Positions 49,908-58,902 of a DNA stretch of 64,000 nucleotides are shown here, in pieces. Positions within the stretch are counted from its first letter, which is position 1. The number at the start of each line of letters is the position of its first letter. The notes under the pieces were generated by a model that searched no databases, was not told where the DNA came from, and saw nothing but the letters and a program-made list of their open reading frames with translations. Made by a program: the position numbers and the translations under genes. Source of the DNA: Amycolatopsis oliviviridis (GTDB lineage: Bacteria; Actinomycetota; Actinomycetes; Mycobacteriales; Pseudonocardiaceae); assembly GCF_014654365.1 (NCBI RefSeq), contig NZ_BNAY01000002.1, positions 620,001 to 684,000 on the forward strand, read 5' to 3'.

Positions 49908-49971
49908 CGCGTTTCATCCTCTGGATGCGGTCCTTGCGTGTGCAAGTACCGCATCCAGAGGACGAAACGCG
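49908..49971. repeat. TTTAGTCCTCTGGATGCG palindrome family, copy 2
   Basis: The left arm 49908-49931 (starting CGCGTTTCATCCTCTGGATG) and right arm 49948-49971 pair over 24 bp with one mismatch. The 16-base loop holds CTTGC/GCAAG. It lies between convergent stops at 49905 and 49985 and begins 3 bp after the PucR stop. Confidence 0.82.
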
Positions 49972-49984
49972 CGAGGCGGCCAAG

Positions 49985-51025
49985 TCACGACACCGCGGCC
50001 AGGCTCCGGATTCCGGCGACCTCGGCCAGTCCGCGATAGGACTCCAGCCGCTCGGCCTGGTCGAAAGTGCTGGTGGTCACCAGGATCTCGTCCGCGCCGG
50101 TCTTGGCGACGAGGTCGGCCAGCCGGTCGCCCACCTCGTCCGGGGTACCGGCGATCTGGCCGTCGAGCGCGCGGTCCAGCCGCTCCCGATCGCGGTCCGG
50201 AAGCGGCGCGGCGAGGATCTCGTCCACCGGCGACAGCGGCGGGAAGACGCCGTGCGTCCGGGAGTAGACCGTCGACCACGCCTCGGGGATCAGCAACCGC
50301 CGGGCCCGTTCGGCCGTTTCGGCGACCGCGATCGCCGTGGACACCACGACATACGGCCGCGAAGCCTGCGCGGACGGTTGGAAGCCGGAGCGATAACCCT
50401 CGATCGCTTCGAGCAGCGGACCTTCGCCTCGGACCGGCGCGATCACCAGCGGCAGCCCCAGTTCCGCGGCCAGCCGCGCGCCGGCGCCGGTGGCCAGCAG
50501 GAACGCGGGCACGCGAAGGCCTTCGGCGGGAATGGCGTGCACACCCGGATACGTGGTCTGGTCGCCCGCGAGAAAGCCCAGCAGATCCCGGACCTGCTCA
50601 CCGAAACGGTCGGCGTCGTCCTTCTCGTGCCCGAGCGCCTGCCGGACCCCGCCGGTGAACCCGACGGACCGGCCCAGCCCCATGTCGATCCGGCCGGGGA
50701 ACAGCGATTCGAGCACACCGAACTGTTCCGCGACCACGAGCGGCCGGTGGTTCGGCAGCATCACACCGCCCGTGCCGACCCGGATCCGCTCTGTCGCCGA
50801 AGCGACGGCGGCCGCCAGCACCGTGGGCGCCGATCCGGCGACGCCGGGCACGCTGTGGTGTTCGGAGACCCAGAACCGGTGGTAGCCCAGCGCTTCGATG
50901 TCCCGCGCGAACGCGACCGTGTCCCGCAGGGCGCGGGGCGCGTCGCCGCCGCGACGGGTCGGGGACCGGTCCAGTACCGAAAGCGTGATCACCTTCGGGT
51001 CAACGCGTCCGGACCCGGCGGGCAT
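49985..51025 (-). CDS. LLM-class flavin-dependent oxidoreductase
   Basis: This 346-residue bacterial-luciferase-superfamily protein has DIEALGYHRFWVSEHHSVPGVAGSAPTVLAAAVASATERIRVGTGGVMLPNHRPLVVAEQFGVLESLFPGR in the usual order, with VSEHH near 54-58 typical of the MsnO8-like group that uses FMN or F420. It has no transmembrane part. It ends near the DUF6221 gene (8-bp gap) on the same strand. The substrate is unknown. Confidence 0.83.
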   Translation of the reverse strand: MPAGSGRVDPKVITLSVLDRSPTRRGGDAPRALRDTVAFARDIEALGYHRFWVSEHHSVPGVAGSAPTVLAAAVASATERIRVGTGGVMLPNHRPLVVAEQFGVLESLFPGRIDMGLGRSVGFTGGVRQALGHEKDDADRFGEQVRDLLGFLAGDQTTYPGVHAIPAEGLRVPAFLLATGAGARLAAELGLPLVIAPVRGEGPLLEAIEGYRSGFQPSAQASRPYVVVSTAIAVAETAERARRLLIPEAWSTVYSRTHGVFPPLSPVDEILAAPLPDRDRERLDRALDGQIAGTPDEVGDRLADLVAKTGADEILVTTSTFDQAERLESYRGLAEVAGIRSLAAVS

Positions 51026-51032
51026 TCCCCGC

Positions 51033-51425
51033 TCAGGGGCGCCAGCGCTCGCTGTAGTCCGCGTGGTCGGCGTACGGCAGGGCCAGCAGCCGCAGGGTCA
51101 GGCACCAGTTCGTGCCGGCCTCGTCGGCGGGCACATGGCAGGTCTCGCACCAGTACTCGTTGCCGTACAAGGGAAATCCCGGGACCTTCTCCGAGACCGT
51201 GGTGCGGTGCGCCTGCAGGAGCCGCCGGGTCGCCTCGATCTCGTTGATCATCTGATTGACCGTGTCGAGTTCGATGTCGTTCAGCGAACGGATCTTCTTT
51301 TCGATGACGACCTTGGTCTCACCGCGATTGAGCGATTCGCTGATCTCGGTTTTCTTGACCGCCTGCATGATCAACGCCTGGCGTTGCCCCACACGCGCGG
51401 CGAGAAAGGCGATCAAGTCGTCCAC
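51033..51425 (-). CDS. DUF6221 family protein
   Basis: This 130-residue protein begins MDDLIAFLAARVGQRQALI and ends CLTLRLLALPYADHADYSERWRP, the conserved ends of the DUF6221 actinobacterial family. It has CETCHVP, a likely metal-binding cysteine/histidine site, near 93-99. A predicted helical first half precedes it. No function is known. Its ATG has GGAG nearby; it may be cotranscribed with the LLM gene. Confidence 0.78.
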   Translation of the reverse strand: MDDLIAFLAARVGQRQALIMQAVKKTEISESLNRGETKVVIEKKIRSLNDIELDTVNQMINEIEATRRLLQAHRTTVSEKVPGFPLYGNEYWCETCHVPADEAGTNWCLTLRLLALPYADHADYSERWRP

Positions 51426-51607
51426 AGGTACTCCTTCGTCTCCCCCAGCCTAGTGTTCGGAGGGAAATGTCGCTGGCAGGAAGCTTGCCGTTACGGCAAG
51501 GTCCCGTGCGTCACACAGTCTCGTATCGGTCCGCCGCGGAGCGGTAACAGGTTTCTAGATCGACACGAAAGCGCAATCACTCCGCGAGCAAATCGAAGAA
51601 GAGACGG

Positions 51608-52096
51608 ATGACGAGCACGAATTGGTCACCGACACCGCACGCGTCGTCACGAAATGCGTTCCGCCTCGTGGCCGGACTCGCCGTCGCGCTCACCTTGGGC
51701 GCGGGCGTCGGCGTGGTGGCGGCCACCCACCCGAGAGCGCCCGGCGCGGGCGCGGCACCGGCGGTCCCCGCGACGGTGACCGTCACGGCCGAAGCCGCAC
51801 CCGCGCCGACCGTCACGATCCCGGCACCCCCGGTCACTTCGGGGCGCGCGGCCGCGGCCACCCCGGCGGACCGGTTCGCCGACGGGACCTACCTGGTCGG
51901 CACTGACGTCGAGGCGGGCTCGTACCGCTCCCCCGGACCGGCACCGGGCGGTAACGGGCACTGCTACTGGGCGAGGCTCCGCGCCGTCGGCGCGTCGAAG
52001 ATCGTGGCCGACCAGCTGACCACGGGCGCAGCCCGGTTCACCGCGCGCAAGGGCGAGTACGTGCAGGTCGCGGGCTGCGAGTTCACGCGCGGCTAG
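51608..52096 (+). CDS. Small membrane-anchored or secreted protein with C-terminal beta domain
   Basis: This 162-residue protein has a Ser/Asn N-terminus, one hydrophobic helix (about 17-40), a Pro/Ala/Thr linker (about 41-85) and a folded C-terminal domain (about 88-162) with FADGTYLVGTDVEAGSYRSPGP, HCYWARL and YVQVAGCEFTRG. The paired Cys suggest a disulfide. Such GTYxVGxDxxPGxYRS domains occur in actinobacterial surface proteins of unknown role. Confidence 0.7.
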   Translation: MTSTNWSPTPHASSRNAFRLVAGLAVALTLGAGVGVVAATHPRAPGAGAAPAVPATVTVTAEAAPAPTVTIPAPPVTSGRAAAATPADRFADGTYLVGTDVEAGSYRSPGPAPGGNGHCYWARLRAVGASKIVADQLTTGAARFTARKGEYVQVAGCEFTRG

Positions 52097-52099
52097 ATA

Positions 52100-52143
52100 C
52101 GCAGGCAACATTGCGCAGTTTCAACTGCGGAAGTTAGCCTGCG
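52100..52143. promoter_or_regulatory. Nested palindromes upstream of the MarR-MFS pair
   Basis: CGCAGGC (52100-52106) and GCCTGCG (52137-52143) enclose TTGCGCAGTT-TC-AACTGCGGAA (52111-52132, one mismatch). This double symmetry 3 bp before the MarR ATG fits an autoregulatory operator. Confidence 0.65.
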
Positions 52144-52146
52144 ATC

Positions 52147-52587
52147 ATGACCGAGAACGCCTCCGCGTCCAGTGCCCGCGCGGCCCACGACATCCGCGTC
52201 GCCTTCAGCCGGCTGCGACGCCGCCTGCGGGAGAACTACGGCAGCGGTGATCTCACGCCGTCCCAGACGTCCGTGCTCAGCCGGCTCGACAAGGACGGCG
52301 AAGCGTCGGTCAGCGACCTGGCGGCCCTGGAAGGCATCCGCCACCAATCGATCGCCACCACCGTCGGTGTCCTGGTGGAACGAGGGTTGGCCGCCCGCCG
52401 CCCGGATCCCGAGGACGGTCGGCGTCAGCTGGTCTTCGTCACCGACAGCGGCCACGTCTTCCTCGAAGAACGCCGTCGCGCCGGAGAGGGCTGGCTCGCC
52501 CAGATCCTGGAGGCGCGGTGCACCGAGGCCGAACGCCGCACGCTGATCGAAGCGGCGGCGCTGCTGGAACGGGTCGTGCGCCGATGA
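52147..52587 (+). CDS. MarR-family regulator of the adjacent MFS exporter
   Basis: This 146-residue winged-helix regulator has LTPSQTSVLSRLDKDGEASVSDLAALEGIRHQSIATTVGVLVERGLAARRPDPEDGRRQLVFVTDSG near 39-105, with the Asp-Arg wing motif. Its stop overlaps the MFS start (ATGA), so it likely represses the pair and is relieved by an exported drug. Confidence 0.87.
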   Translation: MTENASASSARAAHDIRVAFSRLRRRLRENYGSGDLTPSQTSVLSRLDKDGEASVSDLAALEGIRHQSIATTVGVLVERGLAARRPDPEDGRRQLVFVTDSGHVFLEERRRAGEGWLAQILEARCTEAERRTLIEAAALLERVVRR

Positions 52588-53954
52588 ACACCACGACGGA
52601 AACCGGTTTCGACCGGCGGCTGCTGCCCCCGATGATGCTGGGAGCGGCCCTCAACCCGGTCAACTCGTCGATCATCTCGGTGTCCCTGGTGCCGATCGGC
52701 GTGGCCTTCAGGGCGCCGCCCGCCGAGACGGCCTGGCTGGTCTCCGCGCTGTACCTGGCCACCGCGATCGGCCAGCCCGTGGTGGGGCGGCTCATCGACC
52801 TCTTCGGCCCCCGCCGCCTGTTCCTGGCCGGGGCGGCGCTGACCGGGATCTCCGGTGTCGTCGGGATGCTCGCCCCGGGCTTCGGCGTGCTCGTCGCGTC
52901 CCGGGTGCTCCTCGGTTTCGGCACCTGCGCCGGCTATCCGGCGGCGATGCACCTCATCCGGAGCGAAGCGCGGCGCACCGGGAAGGACAGCCCGGCCGGG
53001 GTCCTCACCGCGCTCGCCATCACCACGCAGACCATCGCCGTCGTCGGGCCCAGCCTCGGCGGCCTGCTGATCGGGATCGGCGGCTGGCGCGCCACGCTGG
53101 CGATCAACATCCCGCTCGCCCTGGCCGGCCTCTACCTCGGCTTCCGCCGCCTCCCCGCGACACCGGCCACCCGCCAGGACGGCCGCGGTCTCGTCCGCGA
53201 ACTCGACCTGCCCGGCATGGGCCTGTTCGCCGCGGCGCTCGTCTGCCTGCTGCTGTTCCTGATGGACGTCCGGGGCGGCGACTGGTGGCTGCTCGCCGTG
53301 ACCGTCGTGGCGGGCGCCGGTTTCGCCTGGCGCGAGCTGCGGGCCCGGCAGCCGTTCATCGACGTGCGCCTGCTCGGCGGCAACCTGCCGCTGCTGGCCA
53401 CCTACGGCCGGGCCCTGCTCAGCTTCGTCGTCAGCTACGCCTTCCTCTACGGGTTCACGCAGTGGATGGAGCAGGGGCACGGGCTGTCCGCGTCGGAAGC
53501 CGGGCTGGTGCTGCTTCCCCTGTTCGCCGTCGGGATCATCGCCTCCACCGTCACCGGGCGCAGCAAAGCCGTCCGCGGCAAGCTGCTGGCCGGTTCGCTC
53601 GGCCAGGTCGCCGCCTGCGCGCTGCTGCTGTTCCTCAACGACGGCAGTCCGGTGTGGACACTGCTGGCCGTCGTCATCGTCCTCGGGATCCCGCAGGGGC
53701 TGAACAACCTCGCGCTGCAGAACTCCGTGTACCACCAGGCCCACGCCGAACGGATGGGCTCGTCGGCCGGGTTGCTCCGCACCTTCGGCTACCTCGGCGC
53801 CATCGTCGCGTCCGCGGCCAATGGGGCCTTCTTCGGCCAGCGCGCCGACAGCGGCGGGCTGCACCATCTGGCCGCGTTCCTGCTGGTGGTCAGCGTGCTG
53901 TTCCTCGCGCTGACCGTCGCCGACCGCTCTTTGTCCCGCGTCGGCCGGGCCTAA
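52584..53954 (+). CDS. MFS drug-efflux transporter (DHA2-like)
   Basis: This 456-residue major-facilitator protein has about 12-14 helices, a conserved GRLIDLFGPRRLF loop (motif A, about 67-79) and LLGFGTCAGYPAAMHLIR near 113-130. It is in the DHA2-type drug/H+ antiporter group by layout. Coupling to a MarR gene implies inducible efflux of a toxic small molecule. Its 3' end overlaps the convergent PrimPol stop by 4 bp. Confidence 0.87.
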   Translation: MNTTTETGFDRRLLPPMMLGAALNPVNSSIISVSLVPIGVAFRAPPAETAWLVSALYLATAIGQPVVGRLIDLFGPRRLFLAGAALTGISGVVGMLAPGFGVLVASRVLLGFGTCAGYPAAMHLIRSEARRTGKDSPAGVLTALAITTQTIAVVGPSLGGLLIGIGGWRATLAINIPLALAGLYLGFRRLPATPATRQDGRGLVRELDLPGMGLFAAALVCLLLFLMDVRGGDWWLLAVTVVAGAGFAWRELRARQPFIDVRLLGGNLPLLATYGRALLSFVVSYAFLYGFTQWMEQGHGLSASEAGLVLLPLFAVGIIASTVTGRSKAVRGKLLAGSLGQVAACALLLFLNDGSPVWTLLAVVIVLGIPQGLNNLALQNSVYHQAHAERMGSSAGLLRTFGYLGAIVASAANGAFFGQRADSGGLHHLAAFLLVVSVLFLALTVADRSLSRVGRA

Positions 53955-54970
53955 GTGTCGTCGCGCGCCTTGCTGGGTTGAACACGCTTCGGCTCCCCGG
54001 GCATTTTCGGATAGTCCGGCGGGTACGGCATCTCGCCGAGGCCGTGGTCGCGCTCGTCCCGCGCGTACCACTCCAGCAGGGTCTCGATGCCGAACGCCTG
54101 CTCGTCCATCGGCGCGTGGAGGTCGCCGCGCTCGGCGTAGAAGGCGCCCGCGGTCAGGACGTCGAAGTCGTCCGGGTCGACCTCGGTCAGCAGGTCCCAG
54201 GTCAGCGGCGTCGACACCGTCGCGCGCGCGGTGCCCCGGACCGACCAGGCCGACGCCACCGTGCGGTCGCGCGCCGCCTGGTTGTAGTCGATGAAGACCC
54301 GCCCGCCGCGCTCTTCCTTCCACCAGGCGATGGTCGCCTTGTCCGGGATCCGGCGCTCGACCTCGCGGCCCAGCGCGATCACCGCGTGACGGACGTCGAT
54401 GAAGTCCCAGTCCGGCCGGATCCGCACCAGGACGTGCACGCCGCGGCCGCCCGAGGTCTTCGGGTAGCCGACGAGGCCCGCCGAGTCGAGGACCTCGCGC
54501 ACCACACCGGCGACCTCGACCGCGTCGGAGAACCCGGCCTCGTCCGGCGGGTCGACGTCGATGCGGAGTTCGTCGGGGTGGTCGACGTCCGGCCGCCGCA
54601 CGGGCCACGGGTGGAAGTCGAAGGTGCCGAGGTTCGCCGCCCAGGCGAACACGGCGGCCTCGGTCGGGCAGACCTCTTCGGCGGTCCGGCCGGACGGGAA
54701 GGTGATCTTCACCGTCTCCACCCACTCCGGGGCGCCCTTCGGCACACGCTTGGCGTAGAACCAGCCGCCCTCGACGCCGTCGACGTAGCGCTTCAGCGTC
54801 GTCGGCCGCTCCCCGATCGCGCGCAGCAGCGGCTCGCCGACCGCGACGTAGTGCTCGACGACCTGGCGCTTCGTGATCCCGCGGGCCGGGAAGTACACCT
54901 TGTCCGGGCTGGACACCCGGACCTTGCGCTCGCCTACCGCGACCTCGATCGGCTCACCGTTCTTGGGCAT
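53951..54970 (-). CDS. Archaeo-eukaryotic primase-type DNA polymerase (LigD Pol/PrimPol-like)
   Basis: This 339-residue protein is a stand-alone polymerase of the LigD polymerase-domain family. Marks are SPDKVYFPARGITKRQVVEHY near 20-40, LRIDVDPPDE with the metal-binding DxD near 133-142, KTSGGRGVHVLV near 167-178 and VFIDYNQAARDRTVASAWSVRGTARATVSTPL near 225-256. Such polymerases fill gaps and prime in NHEJ and damage tolerance. It lacks ligase and nuclease domains. The M. tuberculosis homologue sits next to ligC; here ligC is at 41988. Confidence 0.92.
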   Translation of the reverse strand: MPKNGEPIEVAVGERKVRVSSPDKVYFPARGITKRQVVEHYVAVGEPLLRAIGERPTTLKRYVDGVEGGWFYAKRVPKGAPEWVETVKITFPSGRTAEEVCPTEAAVFAWAANLGTFDFHPWPVRRPDVDHPDELRIDVDPPDEAGFSDAVEVAGVVREVLDSAGLVGYPKTSGGRGVHVLVRIRPDWDFIDVRHAVIALGREVERRIPDKATIAWWKEERGGRVFIDYNQAARDRTVASAWSVRGTARATVSTPLTWDLLTEVDPDDFDVLTAGAFYAERGDLHAPMDEQAFGIETLLEWYARDERDHGLGEMPYPPDYPKMPGEPKRVQPSKARDDT

Positions 54971-54998
54971 GCGCCCACCGTAGCCAGTCCGGCGCCGC

Positions 54999-55556
54999 TC
55001 AGGGCCGCGGATCGTTCTTCAGGATTGCCATCGTGATGACGTCATGCCACTCGCCGTCCCACCACAGCGCCTCCCGCTGGAGCCCCTCGCGAACGAACCC
55101 GGCCTTCTCATAGGCACGCCGAGCACGCGGGTTGTAGTCGAAGACCTCCAGCGAGACGCGATGCAGGCCGACGACGTCGAACGCGTAACCCAGCAGCAGC
55201 TTGGTCGCCTCGGTGCCGTAGCCCTTGCCGTAGAACGCCGGACCGTTCAGCGCGATGCGGAAGGCGCTGGAGCGGTTGTCCTTGTCGACGTCGGTGAGCG
55301 CGAGATCGCCGACGTGCGCGCGATCGGACTTGCGCACGATCGCGTAGTCCGCGCGATCGTCCAGGCCCGGCCGTCCGGCCAGCCAGGTCCGGACCTGTTC
55401 TTCGGTGAAGTCGGTGTGCGTACCGGTCAGCCTGCGGCTTTCCGGTTCCCGCAAGGCCTCCCAGCCGGTCTCGAAGTACGTCTCGTCGAGTTGCGTGAGC
55501 AGGACGGTCTCGCCGGTGAGGTCGGGTTGGGTCCGCAGCGCCTCGGTATCGATCAC
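54999..55556 (-). CDS. GNAT acetyltransferase (RimJ/RimL-like)
   Basis: This 185-residue GNAT-fold protein has VGDLALTDVDKDNRSSAFRIALNGPAFYGKGYGTEATKLLLGYAFDVVGLHRVSLEVFDYNPRARRAYEKAGF near 82-154, containing the acetyl-CoA pyrophosphate loop (GKGYGTEA). It is of the type that acetylates ribosomal-protein N-termini or other amines. It diverges from the TVP38-like gene with a 24-bp gap. Confidence 0.86.
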   Translation of the reverse strand: MIDTEALRTQPDLTGETVLLTQLDETYFETGWEALREPESRRLTGTHTDFTEEQVRTWLAGRPGLDDRADYAIVRKSDRAHVGDLALTDVDKDNRSSAFRIALNGPAFYGKGYGTEATKLLLGYAFDVVGLHRVSLEVFDYNPRARRAYEKAGFVREGLQREALWWDGEWHDVITMAILKNDPRP

Positions 55557-55580
55557 GGCGAATACCGTACGGTGGACGCA

Positions 55581-56267
55581 GTGTCCGGCCGTACCAAATT
55601 AATTCTCGCGCTCACCGTGCTCGCCCTCTTCGTGACGGCCGCGGTGCTGTTGCCGATCCCGAGCCCGGCCGGGCTGCGGGCCTGGGCGGCCGAAACCGGC
55701 CCCGCGACGCCGCTGGTGTTCTTCCTGGTCTATTCGGTGCTGACCGTGGCGCCGATCCCGCGCACCGTGTTCAACCTGGCGGGCGGGCTGCTGCTCGGGG
55801 CCACGACGGGCATCGTCGTCGGCATCCTGGCGACCACGGTCGCCTCCGGGCTCTCGTTCGCCCTTTCGAGGGCGCTCGGCCGCGATCTGGTGACCCGGCA
55901 CCTGCACCGGGCCAAGGTCCGCGCGGTCAACGACCGCCTTTCGGACGGCGGGGTCCTGGCGATCACCTCCTTACGGCTGATCCCGATGGTGCCCTTCGCT
56001 CCGTTCAGTTACTTGTGCGGAGTGTCATCCGTCCGTTTCGTTCCGTATTTGATCGGGACCGCGCTCGGCAGCCTGCCGGGCACGATCGCGGTCGTCGTCC
56101 TCGGGGACGCGCTGACCGGGGAAACGCCTCCCGCCCTGCTGATCTGTTACGCCGTGTTCGCCGCCGCGGGGGCCATCGGGCTGGTCAAGGTCTTCCGGCG
56201 GAAAGCCGCTCCGGTGCCCGAATCGAGCGGCGAGGAAGAATTGCCCGCCTCCGCACCGGCGAGCTGA
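55581..56267 (+). CDS. TVP38/TMEM64 (DedA-superfamily) membrane protein
   Basis: This 228-residue integral membrane protein has about six helices and the family core: FNLAGGLLLGATTGIVVG near 63-80, SLRLIPMVPFAPFSYLCGVSSV near 133-154 and a second GTALGSLPGTIAVVVLGDAL. Family members are thought to move lipids between membrane leaflets. GTG 55581 has GGTGGA upstream; a GTG three codons earlier would also fit. Confidence 0.87.
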   Translation: MSGRTKLILALTVLALFVTAAVLLPIPSPAGLRAWAAETGPATPLVFFLVYSVLTVAPIPRTVFNLAGGLLLGATTGIVVGILATTVASGLSFALSRALGRDLVTRHLHRAKVRAVNDRLSDGGVLAITSLRLIPMVPFAPFSYLCGVSSVRFVPYLIGTALGSLPGTIAVVVLGDALTGETPPALLICYAVFAAAGAIGLVKVFRRKAAPVPESSGEEELPASAPAS

Positions 56268-56348
56268 CGGGGAGCCGAAACCGCCGCCCGCTACACTCGA
56301 TCGGGTGCGCGGGACCTTTCAGGCCGCGTAACGCCACCATCACCCGGG

Positions 56349-58058
56349 ATGTGTTCGTCAAAGAATGTGTCAGGAGCAGTCGCCATCGACACCGGTCAGC
56401 TGATCGCTGGGCACTACCGCCTGGTAGAGCAAATTGGTAGCGGTGCCATGGGGGTGGTCTGGCGCGCCATCGATGTCCGCCTCGAGCGCTCGGTGGCGGT
56501 CAAGCAGATCCTCCCGCAGCCCGGTGTCTCCGAGGCCGAACGCGACAACATGCGCCAGCGCGCCATGCGCGAGGCGAAGAACGCGGCCCGCTTCCAGCAT
56601 CCGAACGCGATCGTCGTGTTCGACATCGCCGAGCACGGCGGCGACCCCTGCCTGGTGATGGAGTACCTGAACGGCCCGAGTCTCTCGGCGATCATCTCCG
56701 ACGAGGGCACGCTGCCGCTGGGGCGCGTCGCGAAGATCGGCGAGCAGGTCGCGTCGGCGCTGGTCGCCGCGCACCGCGCCGGGATCGTGCACCGCGACGT
56801 CAAGCCCGGGAACATCCTGATCGACGAGTCCGGCACCGCGAAGATCACCGACTTCGGCATCTCGCGCGCGGCGGGCGACATGACGCTCACCCAGACCGGC
56901 CTGATCGGCGGCACCCCGGCCTACCTCGCGCCCGAGCTGGCGCGCGGCTCCGACCCGGTGCCCAGCTCCGACGTCTTCGCGCTCGGCGCCACGCTCTACC
57001 AGGCGATCGAGGGCCAGACGCCGTACGGGAACAGCTCCAACCAGCTCGCGCTGCTCTACGCGGCCGCGAACGGGCAGATCAACCCGCCGCAGCAGGCGGG
57101 CGCCGCGACGGCGCTGCTGATGAGCCTCCTGCGCACCGAGCCGACCGAACGCCCGAGCATGGCCGAAGCCCGGGAGCGCCTCGCCGCGCTGGCGGCGAAC
57201 GAATCCGGCTCGGGCATGGCGGCCTCGCCGCGGCTCTTCGGAGCGGGCGGCGGTAGACAGCCCGCCGCCCCCGACACCCCGGGCGGCGGCAACCCTCTGG
57301 GTGAGCGGCCGCCGTGGCAGCGGACCGAGAGCCCGGCCCAGTCGGCCTCGGCGCCACCACCGCCTCCGCCCGTCAAGCAGCACACCCCGACGGCCGCGTT
57401 CATCCCCATGCGCTCGCAGGCCGCCCCGCCGAACACGCCGCCGCGCCCGGTCCCCGCGGCGACCCCGCCGCCGTCCGCGGCCGCCCCGATGCGGCCGTCC
57501 CCGGCCAAGGCCCCCGACGCCAAGCGCAAGGCCGTCCTGTTCGCGGGTGCCGGCGCCGCGGTCGTGGTGATCGCCGTGATCGTGTTCCTGGTGCTCAATT
57601 CGAGCAACGGGGGCAGCGGCAACCAGGCCGGGGGCAACACGGGGGCCAACCCGCAGCCCGGCACCTCGGCGCCCAAGTCGAGCGGCTCGTCTTCATCCGC
57701 TCCCGCGCCCGCTGGCCTGGGGAAGACCCCCAGTGAAAAGGTCACCAGCTATTCGAGCGTGGGCGGCTTCCTCCTGGACTTCTTCGACACGGGCAAGATC
57801 GGCACGACCGCGAGCTGGAACAAGCTCACTGACGCCGCGAAGGCCGTGTACGGCTCCGAGCAGGCCTTCGCCGAGTACTGGGCAGCACACAAGGTCACCG
57901 GCTCCGAAAAAGCACGAGCCGACAGCGGCGGCGGAAACCCCGACGGGTCGATCGACATGAACATCACGATCAACGGCGGCCCTCGCCCGGCACTGCGCGT
58001 GGTCCAGGTCGGCGGGCAGTACTACATCGACGCCGACACGCGAGTACTCGGCAACTGA
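56349..58058 (+). CDS. Transmembrane Ser/Thr protein kinase (PknB-like)
   Basis: This 569-residue receptor-like kinase has a cytoplasmic kinase domain (about 18-280: GSGAMG at 30-35, Lys52 in VAVK, HRDVKPGN at 148-155, DFG at 168-170, activation loop with TQTGLIGGTPAYLAPE), a Pro/Ala-rich juxtamembrane linker (about 300-390), one helix (395-417) and an external domain (418-569) with no PASTA repeats. The external part (KTPSEKVTSYSSVGGFLLDFF) may be a sensor. ATG 56349 or GTG 56367 are both possible starts. Confidence 0.93.
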   Translation: MCSSKNVSGAVAIDTGQLIAGHYRLVEQIGSGAMGVVWRAIDVRLERSVAVKQILPQPGVSEAERDNMRQRAMREAKNAARFQHPNAIVVFDIAEHGGDPCLVMEYLNGPSLSAIISDEGTLPLGRVAKIGEQVASALVAAHRAGIVHRDVKPGNILIDESGTAKITDFGISRAAGDMTLTQTGLIGGTPAYLAPELARGSDPVPSSDVFALGATLYQAIEGQTPYGNSSNQLALLYAAANGQINPPQQAGAATALLMSLLRTEPTERPSMAEARERLAALAANESGSGMAASPRLFGAGGGRQPAAPDTPGGGNPLGERPPWQRTESPAQSASAPPPPPPVKQHTPTAAFIPMRSQAAPPNTPPRPVPAATPPPSAAAPMRPSPAKAPDAKRKAVLFAGAGAAVVVIAVIVFLVLNSSNGGSGNQAGGNTGANPQPGTSAPKSSGSSSSAPAPAGLGKTPSEKVTSYSSVGGFLLDFFDTGKIGTTASWNKLTDAAKAVYGSEQAFAEYWAAHKVTGSEKARADSGGGNPDGSIDMNITINGGPRPALRVVQVGGQYYIDADTRVLGN

Positions 58059-58131
58059 CGCAGCGTGGCGGTGGTGAGACCCGCCTCGCTGGTGGTAGGC
58101 CAATCGCCGCTCTTGGCTTACTGTTGCCGGT

Positions 58132-58437
58132 ATGGCCGATAGCGGACCTTTCGGACCTGGCCAGAATCCTCGTTTCGAGGAGGACCTGGTAGGCCTCGAC
58201 CCGTACGACCCCGAAGCCCGTGCCTTCGCCGAGCATCTGGACCGCATCGAACGCTGCGGCCCGAACTTCACCGTCGAAGCCTGCATCGACGGCGTCTCCG
58301 ATTTCGCCGACTCCAGCAACCGTCTCGGCGGCCTGCGCTGGTGGATCTCGGCACTCGTCGTGGTCCTCATCGTGCTCGGCGTGATGGTCACCGCATGGGA
58401 CATCATCGGCCGGGCCATCGCGTGGCTCGCGGGGTAA
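58132..58437 (+). CDS. Small C-terminally anchored protein
   Basis: This 101-residue protein is soluble and acidic up to about residue 68 (RFEEDLVGLDPYDPEARAFAEHLDRIERC, VEACIDGVSDFADSS) and ends in one transmembrane helix (WWISALVVVLIVLGVMVTAWDII). It has two cysteines. I do not recognise the family. It follows the kinase gene and precedes msrB with one base between stop and GTG, so it may be coexpressed with either. Confidence 0.7.
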   Translation: MADSGPFGPGQNPRFEEDLVGLDPYDPEARAFAEHLDRIERCGPNFTVEACIDGVSDFADSSNRLGGLRWWISALVVVLIVLGVMVTAWDIIGRAIAWLAG

Positions 58438-58438
58438 C

Positions 58439-58885
58439 GTGGAACCAGTGAAAGGTATGAAACCCGTTGTCGGAGCCACGCCGCGCGTGGTCAAGTCCGA
58501 GCAGGAATGGCGGGAACAGCTCAGCCCCGACGAGTACGCCGTGCTCCGCCAGGCGGGCACCGAGCGTCCCTTCACCGGCGAGTACACCGATGAGAAGACC
58601 ACCGGTGTCTACCAATGCCGCGCCTGTGGCGCCGAGCTGTTCCGCAGCGACACGAAGTTCGAGAGCCATTGCGGCTGGCCGTCGTTCTACGACCCGGCCG
58701 ACACCGACGCCGTCCTCCTCCGCGAGGACACCACGATGGGGATGCGCCGCATCGAGGTGCTGTGCAAGTCGTGCCACAGCCACCTCGGGCACGTTTTCGA
58801 AGGCGAGGGCTACGCCACGCCGACGGATCAGCGGTACTGCATCAACTCGATCTCGCTGAAGCTCGTCCCCGAGTCCGAGTCGTAA
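58439..58885 (+). CDS. msrB: Peptide-methionine (R)-S-oxide reductase MsrB
   Basis: This 148-residue enzyme repairs methionine-R-sulfoxide with thioredoxin. Zinc cysteine pairs are CRACG (about 59-62) and CKSCH (about 108-111), GWPSF is near 77-81, and the catalytic Cys is in RYCINSIS near 135. The start is uncertain: GTG 58439, GTG 58448 and ATG 58457 all fit, since none has a clear ribosome site. A terminator-like hairpin follows, at the junction with the next operon. Confidence 0.92.
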   Translation: MEPVKGMKPVVGATPRVVKSEQEWREQLSPDEYAVLRQAGTERPFTGEYTDEKTTGVYQCRACGAELFRSDTKFESHCGWPSFYDPADTDAVLLREDTTMGMRRIEVLCKSCHSHLGHVFEGEGYATPTDQRYCINSISLKLVPESES

Positions 58886-58902
58886 CCGAACCGAGCGAAC
58901 CT

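Noticed and set aside
52425..54725. A 766-codon frame on the minus strand opposite the MFS gene
   Set aside because: It is antisense to well-supported MFS and out of frame with PrimPol; the sequence is low-complexity and typical of high-GC shadow frames.
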